A stretch of 64,000 bases of DNA from Polyodon spathula (taxonomy: Eukaryota; Chordata; Actinopteri; Acipenseriformes; Polyodontidae), in assembly GCF_017654505.1 (NCBI RefSeq), contig NC_054535.1, positions 87,984,285 through 88,048,284 on the forward strand. Direction: 5' to 3'. The notes under the pieces are model-generated. The model was not told where the DNA came from. It saw only the letters and a program-made list of their open reading frames with translations, and ran no database searches. Shown one piece after another: positions 1 to 13,650 of the stretch (positions within the stretch are counted from its first letter, which is position 1; each line of letters begins with the position of its first letter). The translations under genes were made by a program, and so were the position numbers.

Positions 1-2500
1 GAAGACTCGCATATAAAGAGGACGGTGTATTTAGAAATGCGTATTAAATCTGGTAAAAAAAATAGGGGGGGGGGGGGGGGCTGAAAGAAGCAGCGAAATA
101 GGTAAACTGGATTCAAGCTTCCAACAAGCGAACTGCCCGTGATGAATACATTATTAACTAGCTAGTCCTGCTGATTAGGGCACACACTCCCGAGAGAGCA
201 AAACCAATCTTTTAGAGGACCTGAAGCACTGATTTATTTACTGCACATTATTAATGTATAAGGGTTAAGACTTTGATATGGCCCTGGTGCTTGCTTTGAT
301 GTCTGTACCAAAAAAAACTAAAAAGTGTAGAAAAGCTAGCTTTTCTTTACTGCTGGCTTAAATAGGCTGTTATATATTTTAGTTTGCCATATATTGTAAA
401 CTGCAGTACAGAACCTTAAAAACAATAAAGTTCCATTAACATATATATATTTTTCCACACAATGATTACGGAGTTCATACAGTTTAAGGTGATTTTTTTA
501 TTCACTGTTTGTCGATCGGTGAGCCACTGTGTTCATTAGAGCTAACTAATGAACATTAACATCTCAAATTGTGAAAACTGCCATCCATCCATGAGATTAT
601 CCGAGTAGGCTATTAAATAAGTGACGTCATATTTAATATAAACCGCCCTACTAAACAATGATCGCTAGCAAACGTGACTGTCAGTAAATGAAAAACAAAT
701 ACACACAAACACGCAAGAACAAGGCACTGTAACTTTTCATCACCTCCTTCCTATTAATTTACCAAACCAAAGTAGTAACAGTAGCTATTATCTATCGTAT
801 TGGTCAAGAGAAACGCAGCAAGCACAACCAATGCAGAGAATCAAAAAGTCTTTATAAAATGGCTTGGATAAATTAAGTGCTGTGATTGGCTGAACAAAGC
901 CTGAATAGGATCATTTCTTACAAAAAAAAAAAAAAAAAAAAAAACCAACAACTCAGAAGCCCCTCCCTCGAGTGCCAATGCAGTGCAGTGTTTGGCTGTT
1001 CCATGAATCCTCTCTCGGATGTGGGAAATCAGTCTGCTTTCAATTCACAAATGCCATTTCATCTTGAAAAATGTTACTATAAATGGCAATGTTCAATGTA
1101 ATGTTTATGGCAAATATAAAAGTACACGATATATGTTACAATCAGTCTTCAGGGACTATTTTCTCAGTGGAAGGATAATATATATATATATTTATTTTTT
1201 CCTTAAAAAATCTATTTTGTGTAATTATTTTCAAAAAAAGTGTCGCCTTTTTATAAGCAAAATAATCCATTCCAGGACCTCGTGCCTCACAACACACCCA
1301 GGACATGCGGTAAGAACTGTCTTACCTGTCATGGGTTATTTCTTACATATTTACTACTATATAACCAAGTCTAAGATGCTTAAGGCATTTGTATTATTTA
1401 TTTATTTTAAAAGGTATTGTAAAGATGTTGCCGCCTCCTCGAGTTGATAGTGTTGTAGGGAATTTGGTTTTATGTATTCAAAAATTAATACAATTTTATT
1501 CCCATTCCTCTAGATGCTGCTTAACTTTGCAACAGTGTCATACCCACCTTAACTTTTCTTCTTTCCTTTGTGTTTGTTGCTGTTAACATGCAGTCAAAAA
1601 AAAAACAATTTGCAGCCGCCGTCTTCTCATCATTAAGTTTTGCACTCTGTTGAGAGATCAGTGGGCAGGCACCGCATGTCTTAAAACACAGTCCACTGGC
1701 TATTGCTAGATAACACTTTGTGGGTTTTAAACCTTTTTTTGAAACTGTACCCCTTCTGTTGGGAGGTTTCAGCTCAAGTACCCCTTTACAATTTTCGCTC
1801 AATGAATGGTCCCACAGTTGCAATAAAAAGCAGAATAATCTGGTTACACGTTACTAATTTTCTTCCGTTGATTTAATATATAATTTTACACAACAGTCTG
1901 GGACGGACAAATTGCTGAGACAGAAAACCAAACAGTAGGCTTCAGTCTAAAAACAAAGAATTAAACAGGTAATATTTAGGAATATTTTGCTTTCTATTGG
2001 GAAAAGTCATTATACATTAACCTCAAGATAAAACTATAATTAATTACTAACTAAAAATGATCAGAAGGGACTCTGTATAACTTTGTCACTTTGCACTTTC
2101 TGACTTTTGTGTTTTCCTTCATTTTTTCTATTGCAAGCAAAAAATGTATCAAAACACCAAAAACATATTCAAACTGCCGCTATTGCTGTTATCCAGCCGT
2201 GTTAATAAATAAAAACAGTCAAAGTATGATGACTATTTATGTTTACCAGAGAATTTATACTTCTAAAAAAAATGCAGAAACACTGTGCTTCACTGATGTT
2301 AAAAACAGCAAAGACCATGAGCAGCACAGACCGCTCTTCAGGCACAATTGCCAGACACCCGGTTCACCTATATATCAGAGTGGAAATCCACGCAATCGAC
2401 ATCACGCATGTGTACAGGTGGAAAATGTGGACGTGATAGATTGTTTTCTCTTTCATTTTTATTTGTGCTTTGCTAAGCCGTCCTGCGTACCTCATGACTC
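1..2500. other. AT-rich sequence, no gene seen
   Basis: It contains a G16 run at 65-80 and an A tract near 920-942. Open frames here are short and lack recognisable domains. Part of 1600-2547 may be the interior of a decayed hAT element whose right end is at 2509-2547. Confidence 0.5.
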
Positions 2501-2508
2501 TTAGAAGA

Positions 2509-2547
2509 ACCCCCAGGGGTACGCATACCCCCGGTTGAAAACCCCTG
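2509..2547. mobile_element. hAT/Charlie-like terminus
   Basis: The segment ends GGTTGAAAACCCCTG. Its reverse complement begins CAGGGGTTTTCAACCGGGGG and is rich in TACCCC motifs, the style of the terminal repeats of Charlie-like hAT elements. The matching left end was not clearly located; TACCCCTT motifs near 1748 and 1780 may be interior. Confidence 0.5.
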
Positions 2548-2861
2548 TCTTAACTAACAGGATGCCATCTGAACTGATAAAGACGAAGAGGGTATTCAGT
2601 TGCAGTGGTCACATCCTTACCCCCTATCGTTCCAGGCTGAGCCCAGAAAATGTTAATATTTTGGTGTTTCTCCACAGTAATTTGAAATAAAAAAGCAGCA
2701 TTATTTTGCTGAGCCTGTGTGAGCTGGAGTGACCAGTAGTAGTACCAGTGTGCTCTATTTTTTTTTTTTTTTAATTTTACAATTAGTTATTTTTCTTGTC
2801 AAAAAATGACTTGACTTGAGTGTAAATAGCCATTTAAAAACGGATTACAAAAAAAATGACA

Positions 2862-2941
2862 TGATACCGCAGTACATCGATAACCATGGTATATTTTTTG
2901 ACGGTTACCATACCGTCAATTTGACACCGTGACATCCCTAT
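2862..2941. mobile_element. Terminus of a second hAT-like element
   Basis: The segment ends GACACCGTGACATCCCTA. In reverse complement it starts TAGGGATGTCACGGTGTCAA and runs through paired GGTAACC and CCATGGTTATCG motifs, resembling the ends of fish hAT elements that begin AGGGATGTCACGGT. No opposite end was found. Confidence 0.45.
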
Positions 2942-3913
2942 TTGATAGTAATGAAAGAAATGATATATTCACAAAAGGGATTGTTCACATTGAATGAAGC
3001 GATAAAGAATAAAGAGAGCTTTTTTGGTAACTGAAATCTTGAAACGTCTCAGGAAATCGCATTAATAGCAGTCAGCCTATCCTTCAACTTACAATTATTT
3101 AAAAATGCTGAATAACTGCACTTGAATAAAATATACACAGATAGTAAATACACAGGGTAGGTCATCAGAATAGCCCTGATGCAGCGAGTCATATTCACAA
3201 CATACTTAATAAGCTTCCTTTGGGATTGTTTGTGTGGAATTAGCCCAGCGGCAAGTGTATTTCCTTTACAGTATTGTGTGGAAGATTTGATTTCAAATGA
3301 TATAAATCGACCTAGAATTTCCAATGCCTCTTCATTTGGGTCCAATAAAACATCTCTTCCACTGCTGAAAAATCTTAACTCCCTTAATGCGCTGTGACTG
3401 CTGATGTTTAGTTACTCAAGGACACAAATGAAGACCTGAGATTAGTGTTTATCATTATTTGTTCAATTTCCCTGCCTCCAGCAAGTTCCTGCAGCCCTCC
3501 ATTCTCACTGTTTAAGGCTAATAAATGCATTAACCACAAACAAAGATAAATGATGCTGGTTCAACAAAAGCTATTTGCAGTTATAACCTGGAATCATCAT
3601 TTTTTTTTTTTTTTTTTTTTATGTACAACAACGCTGTTGACATTCAGAAGCTACTTAGAACTACAATATTTTCTTGAGTTCAAGTTTGACGGTTGCTGGC
3701 AACTTCATTTGCAGTTAATATTTGCTGGTGGGTCACCTGGAGGTAAGAATAGTGGCTGGCATGTGCCTAGCCTAAGAATCACACCCACGCTTTCTGAAAC
3801 AACCACTTAGTAGCTTATTATACAGTTTACAAACACAATCTCTGATAAAGTAGTTAAAGGAGAGCTTGCAGGCGGGTTAATCAATACAGTACTGTTCTAA
3901 CAGAAATACAGTA

Positions 3914-3969
<56 letters not shown>

Positions 3970-6900
3970 ATACATATATATATATTTATACATTTATAAA
4001 ATACTATAAATGAAAAATAATATTACTACATTTTAAAATACTCAAATGTGTAGCCAACGTGCAAAGCTAGGGGCATAATTAAACATACTTTTACTCCTGA
4101 ACAGAGAGTTATCAATAAGTTCCACAGTACAGGAACCACTACCTTAGTCTTGAGTTGTATGGAAATGCACTGTTTTCTGCATGCTAATTGCATGCATTAG
4201 TGGTTTCCATAAATTATGTACAGTATAGTCAATTATTAATTCTTAGATGGGAAAATGGCTGCATCATTATCATACATTAAAATGGTTAATGAGTTTAAAA
4301 TCTATTAGTAAATACGATTAGAGGGTCAAAGTGGGACTGATCATTTATCATGGGAAATACCGATTTTATGCTAAATGAAATAATGAACTAAAAAAGCGTT
4401 GTTATTTTTACCAATAAGATCTTTCACAAGGCTAATTTAACTAGACAGGTTTAAGGGAAGAGTAAAGGTGGGGAAAATCAGTTTGTTATATCAATTAAAT
4501 GTTTCACACTGCATGCATTCTTAAGCAGTTTAAGATGACCCAAGAACAGTTGTATGGTGGTATGCAACAGCTGCTGCATAAAAAGCTAGCTATCTTTCTC
4601 CCTCAAGTGGTGGAGTGACAAACGATTTGAGCTTTCAGAAATCTAGGTGCTCAAGGCCCACAAGCAGCCGATTCATGCGTGGCCCAAGAATAATCCATTT
4701 ACAAGATCTACAAAATCTATGGGGATGCAGAATTTTAGCATACAAGAAAAGGATACGGATGAACTGTGCCTAGCATTTTATATCTCAGTAATCTGTGCGT
4801 CTCTGCCTTAAAGGAGCACTGTCCCTTTTTTAAAAACGCTTATCAGTCATCTGCCTACTTAATACTTTTTCAAACCTACTTGTTTTTAAAGCACAAACAT
4901 AAACGTAGACATTTGTAACACTGACCATAGGATAATTTTTAATATAATGGTGCCTCTTTTAAAACTAGTAAAACAAAACAACCAACAAGTGTGGTAAAGA
5001 TTCGTTTTTGGCATTTTATTAGATTAACAGTTACCATCATTTTCAGTTTATTTTGTTATATTTGAACTAGAGTCGTGAATGTAAAGAAACTAAAGAAGAA
5101 TCTTAACTCAGTATACAATGCAATACATTCAAAGTGTAAACAGAGCATAGGCCTATTCCATAAACCTGCAGTTATTCTACAAATGAGACCCCAAAAGGTG
5201 TCGAGTAGGATGTTAACGGCCACCTTTTATGAACGATCATGGACTATTTAATTTGTATAACAAGTACAAAATATGGAAAAGGTCAAGCTCTGCTTCAAGC
5301 TCCAGAACAATGTGGTATGTTTTGTAACGGTGTGATTCGCCCAGTAATTCTGTTATTGGATTTGAATGCAAAAATGCTTACCATTTTCAAGTATAATCCA
5401 GCAAAATGTGTATGACACATAACAGTGCTATGATTTTAGGGTATAAAATTAGAGAGATGGTGCTGGGTGGGATTTTTATTTTATTTTGCAATCATCGCAG
5501 CTTTTCAACTGAGTAAAGGTAAAGCCAAAACCCGAAGGGACTGCCCAACAGCGTATCCATCATCACTTATGGTATTACTGAGGCTATTTTTAACATTTAT
5601 TACCATAGAAATCTGTTCCTAAGACACCAGAGAGTCTCTTTGAAAGAGGATTTCTAAACAAAGCGGTTTTACTGCATTATTATGCATGTTGGAGGAGTTT
5701 ACACAAAGTTAAAAGTTTTTCCTGCAGAGTGAAAAATTATTTTGCAGCATCTGTGAGCTATGCGACAGGCTTGAAGTGACAGCATTGCTACTGACAGCAG
5801 GCATTATGACAAGGGCATGCCAGAATTGGTTGAGACAGCTGGATTAATCATCATACTTCCAGTGAAAGACATATTAAATAAACTTGTGCAAGAATAAGTG
5901 CATCGGCAGAAGAGCTGCTAATGCTTAGCAATTTCATACAATTTAAGCTTCACACTTTATTATTGCATCCTTCAAAAACCAAAAAGGTCAGAAAAGGTAA
6001 ACAAACCCAAAGACTTTTAGCCAATATGGATGGAGAGACAGTTTCTTTTTTCTCTCCACAAGCACCACAAAATGCTGATTATTTTATTGGAAGCATAATC
6101 TTCAGAAGTTTAAAGCATTTCTTCAAATGATAAAATTACTTTCATTACAGTTATTTGTGTGCGTTTGTGTCTGATGGGTACGGGGTACAAGACTATCCTT
6201 TCTGTACAGCTGACATGGAACAGCGTGTAATAAAGACTTTGCTGTACTCAATTACTAATCCATCTCCACAGACAGTTAAAGCTGAGCCACACCGGATAAG
6301 CTGTGTATTTTTACAGGAGTACTGTACTTAATTAAAAGCAAATTCAAGACATAACTTCACAACTTATAGCCCATCTGTTATTTCTGTGCTGCGTCGCTGC
6401 TACAGTTTCTTTTGTTTTAAAGCGACGAAGAAATTAGACAGCCTTGAACGTTGCAAATATGCATTACTAGAATAATCATGCAAATAAAATGATGTGTAAA
6501 TAAATGGGTTATGAAAAAAAAATATGCTGAGAAAGTACTGTATCATTTGAAAGGTGTTAGACCCCTGTAAATAACACCACTGACACGTACTGGCTGCAGA
6601 GAAGCTCGCAGCTCATCCAGTCTCTGACCCTACCAGCTTGAGCCACTTTTTGATTTTTAAAAGGGACCCCAGGGAGTAACATGGGATAAGATCAGAAAAT
6701 ATAAAACTGGAACAATTGTCAAGCTATGTAAAAGAAATAAAAACACAACGTCCAATCAATGCATACAGTATCACTACAGAACCTTTAGAACTGCTCCATT
6801 AAATACTGAAACCGGAGTGCTGGGAGCACTGCTGCAGGCTCCTGCATAAAACATGTACATGAGATGAGCAGAACTTAATTTCAGAAGATAGGTTATCTTT

Positions 6901-7443
6901 CATTATCAGTCCCCCAGCCACTTCGTATGGCTCACATTGTAAGATTTAAATACTGATTGAACTGCCCAGATTGAATATCAAAGGCACTTTTTTTCGAAAC
7001 TAGGCAATGGTTTATTTTTATTAGCCCAATTATTTTATAGATACCATGTGTATGTACAATTTGTTAAACTAGAAAACGATTCTTTTTTTCCCCTCCATTG
7101 AATTTATTTTAAATGTAGATAACAACATTGAGTTAGGTTTAAAAAGGAATATGACCATCCATTTACCCCAAGCTTTCCTTTCAGTAATGACAGGAGCACC
7201 ACTGACCTACAAGGACTTGCTGACAGGAACAGGGACTGATCCATCATAACAATCTCAGCGGATCACTACCCCAGTTGAAGTCCCCAGTACATGGCATGCC
7301 AATGTTATACAGTACTGTGCTCCGGACACCACTTACTCTCAGGTCATAAGCTATGAGTGTTTAGCCATTTAGAAAATAATTTGACTTTAATTCAAGAGTA
7401 TAAATGTATCCCTTTCATTGCTAACCTTGGCCAAAGATATGAG
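2942..7443. other. AT-rich intronic sequence with one microsatellite
   Basis: It includes a T20-type run near 3600-3620 and a (TA)n microsatellite at 3916-3967. No coding exon, RNA gene or dated element was recognised. Confidence 0.5.
3916..3967. repeat. (TA)n microsatellite, about 52 bp
   Basis: Uninterrupted TA dinucleotides, followed by imperfect TA-rich sequence to about 3990. Confidence 0.95.
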
Positions 7444-7554
7444 CCCAGATATTCGAAAGGTTTGCGCACCGCGCACAGGGTTATGCGAGTCGCAAATGGC
7501 CGTTATGCGCGAATGTGCAAAATGTACCATATTCTAAACTTCTTTATTAATCCC

Positions 7555-8176
7555 TGTGGCAATGCTGCCCTGCCCCTGTGTATTTCTGTGTTGTATGTTG
7601 CTTGTGGTGTGTTAATGCTGGTGCATAGTCACTGGTACACGGGATATAATATGGGTTATGCGCACAAGTGTTTAAAATGTATATTTGTATTTAGGCACAA
7701 GGATTGCACAGCACTTCACGTGCAGGTAAAATGTAATAATTAATATGTGAGCACGGGGAATTGCACTTTTATTAATTCACGTGCAGTTGCACCGAGACTC
7801 CAACTGAATGACTGATTAGCAATCGAGTCTCAGTACAGCTGCATAAAAGCAGCATGTTTTCACTCCCTCTGAGTTGTGTGTTCAGTGAGTGGAGAACAGG
7901 ATTGGAGATGGAGGTAACAGTTAGAATAATAGTTAAAATAATACCAGCTCTCCGTGTTTGCTGTGTAGTCCTTTTTGTTTGTCTATTTATTTTGGCCTCA
8001 AGTGCTGCGTCCTGTGTTTTGTTTGTCTTCAAACCTTTTATTTTCTGTCTGTTTAATGATTAAATGCTGAGCACAAGTAAGCACTCAGCTTCACCAAAAC
8101 TCCACTTCTCTGTGTCTCTTCTGTGTTGGTTCCTGTTTCTGGTCTGACGTCACCCACTGCAGCCATCTTTGCAACA
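7555..8176 (+). mobile_element. Solo LTR (Gypsy-like), 622 bp
   Basis: It starts TGTGGCAATGCTGCCC and ends GCCATCTTTGCAACA. Flanks are ATCCC and GTCCC, a 5-bp target duplication with one difference. A palindrome (ACCGAGACTC at 7791-7800, GAGTCTCAGT at 7825-7834) sits 8 bases before CATAAAA (7842-7848), a TATA-like box. An ATTAAATGCTGAGC block near the 3' part serves as a poly-A signal candidate. It is closely related to the LTR at 48638-49725. No internal retroelement sequence is attached. Confidence 0.8.
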
Positions 8177-10498
8177 GTCCCACAATCTGTTTTGCGCTGT
8201 GCACAAATATAATGTCTGCATAGCGCAATTTGTCGGGAGTGGCCGATAATTTGTGAGATCCTGCCATGTTCAAAACTATGCGCCAAGCACAAAACAAGTT
8301 TTGCGAGGCACAAAATAATGCTTTTAAAAAACCAGCCATAACTCCACGCACATCACTCCAGCAGTCACTCATCCAATCACTGAAGTGAAATGCAGACGCT
8401 TTCCGAGGTAAACATGGAAAACACCCAGCGATCATACAAGGTTCCATTCACATCTATATAATGATTATATTCAAAAGAACAATTGTGATAGCAGCATCAC
8501 TAGTGTTAATACATGTTTAAAAAATAAACAGGGAAGCTGCAATCATTCTTTCAGACCAAAAGAAAACTAATCACTTTCCCAAGCATGCTTTCTTGGTGCT
8601 GAAAGAATAACAAAACAGAATCAAGAGTACAGTAAGGTATGTAACATAGACTAAGCCGGCAGATACTAAACAACTACCTGTATAATCCAGGAAAGCTTCA
8701 CTTTAATAGACACATACAGCAGTATATCAACCCTAGATCTAATCAAGCAACAGTTTGCACCTCCTTACCTTGCATTCACATAGACTTCAATATCAAAGAC
8801 ACTGCTGAAGGCTTTCAGTGTGCAGAATGTTTCCATTATATTACATTGTCGTGGAGTATTCCAATTCTGATTGTCAAACTAATTTTCGAATTGAGCATAA
8901 AACTGCTATTTTCCAACTGTTTTGTGCCGTGTTGGAAAATATAAATTTTTAGTGCAAAAGCACTAATTTTTGCGAGGCACAAATTTTGCGAGGGGATTGC
9001 ACATCGTTTCAAATATCTGGGTCATGGTCTTGTAAGATTGTTTTTTTTTTGTTTGTTAGTTTTTTTATTTTTTTTTTTAAAAGAATCATCCCTGACACAG
9101 TGCTTCACATCCAAGTTTCTTCTTCAGGGCTTCAAAAAGAGAAACATATTTGTAAACAAATGCGGCGTACTGTATCAGTTAAAAAAAATATGGTACTTTT
9201 TCACTAACAATTTCATGTGTTCTCCTAAAGTCACTGACCCACTTTTTGAGCAACTTAAAAAGACACAGCCAAGGAACCACATATTTTGTTTAAAACAAAT
9301 ATGTGCCCTTCCTATACAATTGTTTTGCTGTGGCACTGGAAGGAGGGAAATTTAACTGAACTTTAAACAAAAAGAAATAACATTTAAATGCACAGAAAAC
9401 AGGAATACAACTGGCAAAACCATTTAATTTCAAACAATAAACTGTTTAAACATTAAAATAAAAAACGGCTGTCAGTCATTGCGATGGGTAGTGCCATATC
9501 AGTGACAATGTAAACAGACGGCCCAGCTGAGGACTGATAACTGACAAGGCAATAAAGTGGAGAAGAAGAATGACTGAAACCAATGAAAACCAGACATGCA
9601 TGAAGTTGACAGCTTACAACAGAAAAGAAGTGTAGAAGAAAGAGGTAAAAACAATTTTAAAATCCAAAGCACAGGCAACAAAAAAAATGAAATATATTGC
9701 CTTTTCACACAAGACCTGAAGGCCACATAACCAGGGTTAATGTTTTAATGTAGAAATAAAAAGTAGTATATTAAGAAACAGATACAAAAAGTTAATAATA
9801 ATTTACACAACAAGACTGTTACCAAACTAAAACTAACGAAGCAACAGGAAAGCAAAACTAAATAATCACTGAAGCCGGGATGTGAAGGCCAAGATGAACC
9901 AATAACATTGAATGTCAAATATCTGATTTCAAAAAGAATTAAAAAAAAAGTATCTCCAATTGTAAGTGACATTTCCAAACTTTGAATGCAACATTTTGTT
10001 TGATATGTAATTATGTATGCACAAAAGCAGTTTTAAAGGATTTGTCAGGGGACATATTTATCAACTGCATTGTAAAACAATTTTTTTTCTGTTTGTTTTT
10101 TTTAATTGTACAGAACTCTTCACTGTAGTTAAACAGTAAATGTCATAATGTGCATAGTTCTTTGGTCTGCTTTCTTTGTCAGCGCCTCTTTGAAAACACA
10201 TCCATCTCGAGTAAATATATGCAACAAGTAAAAAAAAAAGTAAGGTTATCAAGATAGTATGCAGAACAGTGTTCTACAATGGTACTATAATTACCCCTTT
10301 TATGAATACTGTGTCCTATGTGTATGGCAAGTCTATGCAGCTCTGCAAAAACACACTAGAATTATTTCATTTCACAAATTTTATTTTACAGCTTTTAAAA
10401 AATAACAGTTACAACAGTTTAAAAGCTATATGCCCAATCAGAACAACTGAACTAAACTTAAAATACACAGAATGTCAGAATGTGATATTTGCCTTAAT
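8177..10498. other. AT-rich sequence with short repeated GCGAGGCACAAA blocks
   Basis: TTTTGCGAGGCACAAA occurs near 8301 and TTTTTGCGAGGCACAAA near 8965, with further GCGCA/GCACA-type words at 7450-7520 and 8190-8290. This suggests an older terminal-repeat element disrupted by the LTR at 7555. No gene was recognised. Confidence 0.4.
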
Positions 10499-10503
10499 CT
10501 CTT

Positions 10504-11052
10504 AAAATGGATAGCTTGGGTGGTGACATCAGGCCAGGAAGACAGACACAGAGAGCTCTGGGGTATGAATGCACTGCTTGCACGTTTTAATTAAAAAGTA
10601 AAAAGATTTAACAAAACAGAAACACTTTATAAAACAAAAAGGCACATTGGCCAAAAGAATAAAGCGGTTGAGCCAGCACATGCAGCAATTGTTTCTTTAG
10701 ATGTATTCTTTTACCTTCTCTCTCTACTCTCGTTTTCCACTCCTGAACACACTAACCCTGCTCAGTCAAAGCTGCAGGTCTTTTATATTGTGGCCGAGGG
10801 GTTTTACCTAATTTACCCCACAACCACATTCGGCACAGGTTTTATCATATGCGTGGTCAACAGCCAGTTTGTCAAAAATCACTTGCTGTTGAACACGCAT
10901 TCTTACGATTATCTGGATGGGGCATTTTAACCCCATCCAGGCTGTAAACAATAACAAAACAGCGTGTTTTTACAAAATGAAACAATGCGTTTTATATAAT
11001 AATAAAATAACAAATAATATAATTACATACGAGCGGGGTGTGCCCAGTCGCA
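10504..11052 (-). mobile_element. Solo LTR, minus orientation, about 549 bp
   Basis: Read on the minus strand it starts TGCGACTGGGCACACCCCGC and has TATAAAAG just before a GC-moderate R-like segment, with tandem palindromes upstream of the TATA: 10849-10864 with 10885-10900 (16-bp arms, one mismatch), 10913-10922 with 10931-10940 (10-bp perfect arms), and a weaker one at 10790-10828 touching the TATA box. Flanks CTCTT and CTCTG may be a 5-bp duplication, so the left boundary is approximate. Confidence 0.6.
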
Positions 11053-12365
11053 CTCTGCAATAATTATTTTTTTCTATTCTTGCATAAATTTACAAGATGG
11101 GTTTAATCTAAACACACACCCAAAATGTCGAGAATTCAAATCATATTTAAATACAGATCTGTAAAAATATGCACATTACAGTAGGTCTCACATTACACCC
11201 GATGCATGATAACATCCAGCACAGCCCTGCCCTGTTATGCCTTAATGTTCAAATATTGCACACTTTCTTCAAACCAGTTCTGGCATGGAATCAGATTTGC
11301 AGAACACAAAATATCACACAGTCACCGGTTGATTCACAACGGGTCCTGCATTGACGTAAATGGGAAAATACAAATAGCTGGCCTTAAATGCAAAATGTCA
11401 AAGATGACTACTAATTAAATGTCATATTTCTTACAATACATCCTGTAGCACACATGTCTACTCAGGAGAAGAGCAGACTAGCAGGCCTCATGATAAATTA
11501 TATCTGAAAAGGGTTCAACCTAAATATTGATTGATGGGCTGTGTGGAGACATAATGCTGCCCCACTGGGGCCAGAGAATAATAGTCAAAAGAGCAGCTTG
11601 ATCATGTACATACAAGACCAGTCCTTGTTTCCATTCAATTTCCTCCAATACATTATCAGTGGTTACACCACCTATTAGCTATAAACAAACATAAAAACTG
11701 TAGAACTGAGTCTGGCACAGTGTGAAGGTGAAGAAATCATAACTGCTCTGTTACATGGTAATCATTTCTGCACGGGTGGAAACACAATGAGGATGCATGT
11801 GTGTTATGGTGAGGTTAAATGGAAACACAGTAGTAATCTTTTAAATTAATTATACTTTCCTTTAAAAGAAAACACAAATAAGACTGGGGGGGGGGGGTAG
11901 TTTTTCAAAGCACACAAAAGTTGTAAGTTGTCTTTAAAGAAGGAAAGGAATTTTACCAGTGTTATTTTATTATGGCCAAAGTCTACTGTGATGTACAGTA
12001 GGGCACAACAAAGAGTCCTGTATTCAAAGTTTTAGAAATGCTAAATAATACAATATAGTAGGTCATTTTGCACTACCATCCCAAAAAACAAATAGAGACA
12101 TATACTGTGTTATAATAATATAGTTTGCTTTTATTTTATGTGTTCTATTTAATTATTTGTTAGTCCATTTTTCATCTGTTGCAAATATTATAGGAGTAAT
12201 AAGAAATGTAGAATAAAAAGTTTTTATTAAATATTCATGTTGTTTTTATTCATAAACTGCTGAAATAATGTATATGTTCAAATCGGTTTGCAGTAAAACC
12301 AAAACAAAAGTTTAAAACGGAAAAAACAAAAAACTGCATGTGCGCTGCCATGGGGACGGGACCTA
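11053..12365. other. Intronic sequence, no gene seen
   Basis: Apart from a G12 run at 11886-11897, nothing was recognised. Confidence 0.5.
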
Positions 12366-13650
12366 CAGTCGCACCCTATGCTTATTACATCATAATTCAA
12401 GTTAACAGATTAAGGACAAGCATTTGGTAAACTTTAACCACTTTTAAATAAAACAAAAAGCAAAATACACAAGTGCTAGTAATTTAGCAAATAATCATTA
12501 ACAAAAAACATGCACATTTATTTCATTTAAAGAATTTGTTCATGACAAAAGTATTTCCACCCCTGCTTTAGTATTTCATGTATCCTCCTTTTGCTTTTAT
12601 TACTGCTTTCAGCCATTTATGATAAGTATTAACCATTATGTTACATATTGTTGGTGAAATCTGGGATCATTCTGTCTTGCATATTTCCAGGCAGATTGGA
12701 TACACAATGCCTGGCTACAGCTTTTTTCAGATCAGTCCAAATCACTCCTATTAGATCGAGATCTAGTGATCGCAAAGGCCATTGCAGAACTCTTCATTTT
12801 CTTCAAGAATTCCACAGCTGACTTAGCGGTATGCTTTAGGTTGTCGTCATGTTGGAAGATAAATTATCTGCCAATACGTGCAAAATCATGATTGAACCAC
12901 CTCCATGTTTAACTGTAGGTACAAGGTTTTCTTCACTGAAGGCTTTCCCTTTTTTCTCCAAACATACTATGGTCCATTTTTGGGGAAAATGTATATTTTA
13001 GTCTCATTTAGTCAATTTTGTTGAAGAATGCTTCAGATTCCTGTTCATATTTCTTGGTAAATTTTAGACGGTTTCTTTAAAAGCGGTTGCAGCAAGGTTC
13101 CTTGGCTGTTAAGCATAGCTTTCTCTTCAGCTGCTCAGACTATTCTCCTACCTGCTGTACCTATAATTTTCTTTGGGCATCCACTTCTTTTAAGCATTTC
13201 AGTTTAATTTGTTCTGTGGTACTGATTACTGCTCCGACAGTCAATTTGTATACCATTTTTCTTTGTCCTGACCACCTTTTACTGTGTTGCCAAAACATTC
13301 TTCTTCACCAGATGTTGGAAATATTTACCTATTTTTTCTGGCTATTGACTTTATAATGCTGCTTAATTAATGTGTAATGGTTTTTAATCAATGAAAAAGG
13401 CATTTATAAAATGTGTACAAACTTTTAAATGTAAAGGTGCCAACACTTTTGTCATGAACAAATATTTCAAAATTGCTTAAGTGCTTTTGTTTTTTTTATA
13501 AAGATTGTTTGTTAAACTACCAGAAATTGGGATTTTGGTCTTTGTCATGTCAATGAGTGGCTAATGTTGAGTAAATGCTTGTATTTAACCCGTTCTCTTA
13601 AATGATCTTGTATTACATGTACAGTGCCAATACTTTTGTCTATGACTGTA
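12366..13650 (-). mobile_element. Decayed Tc1-like transposon with long inverted repeats
   Basis: Inner ends TTTGTTCATGACAAAAGT (near 12535) and its inverse near 13440-13465 pair well. Similarity continues outward for about 200 bases on each side (for example ACAAGCATTT left against the inverse of the right side). The right outer end carries a second copy of the GACAAAAGTATTGGCAC word (13620-13645), the IR/DR layout of many Tc1 elements. The minus strand between encodes remnants of the transposase: [10 protein letters not shown], a decayed catalytic block, and LDLIGVIWTDLKKAV for the usual DLNPIEHLWRDLK. Many stops and shifts; inactive. Confidence 0.8.

Noticed and set aside
8053..8447. Overlapping 86- and 118-codon minus-strand frames
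   Set aside because: They cross the end of a solo LTR and flanking repeat sequence.
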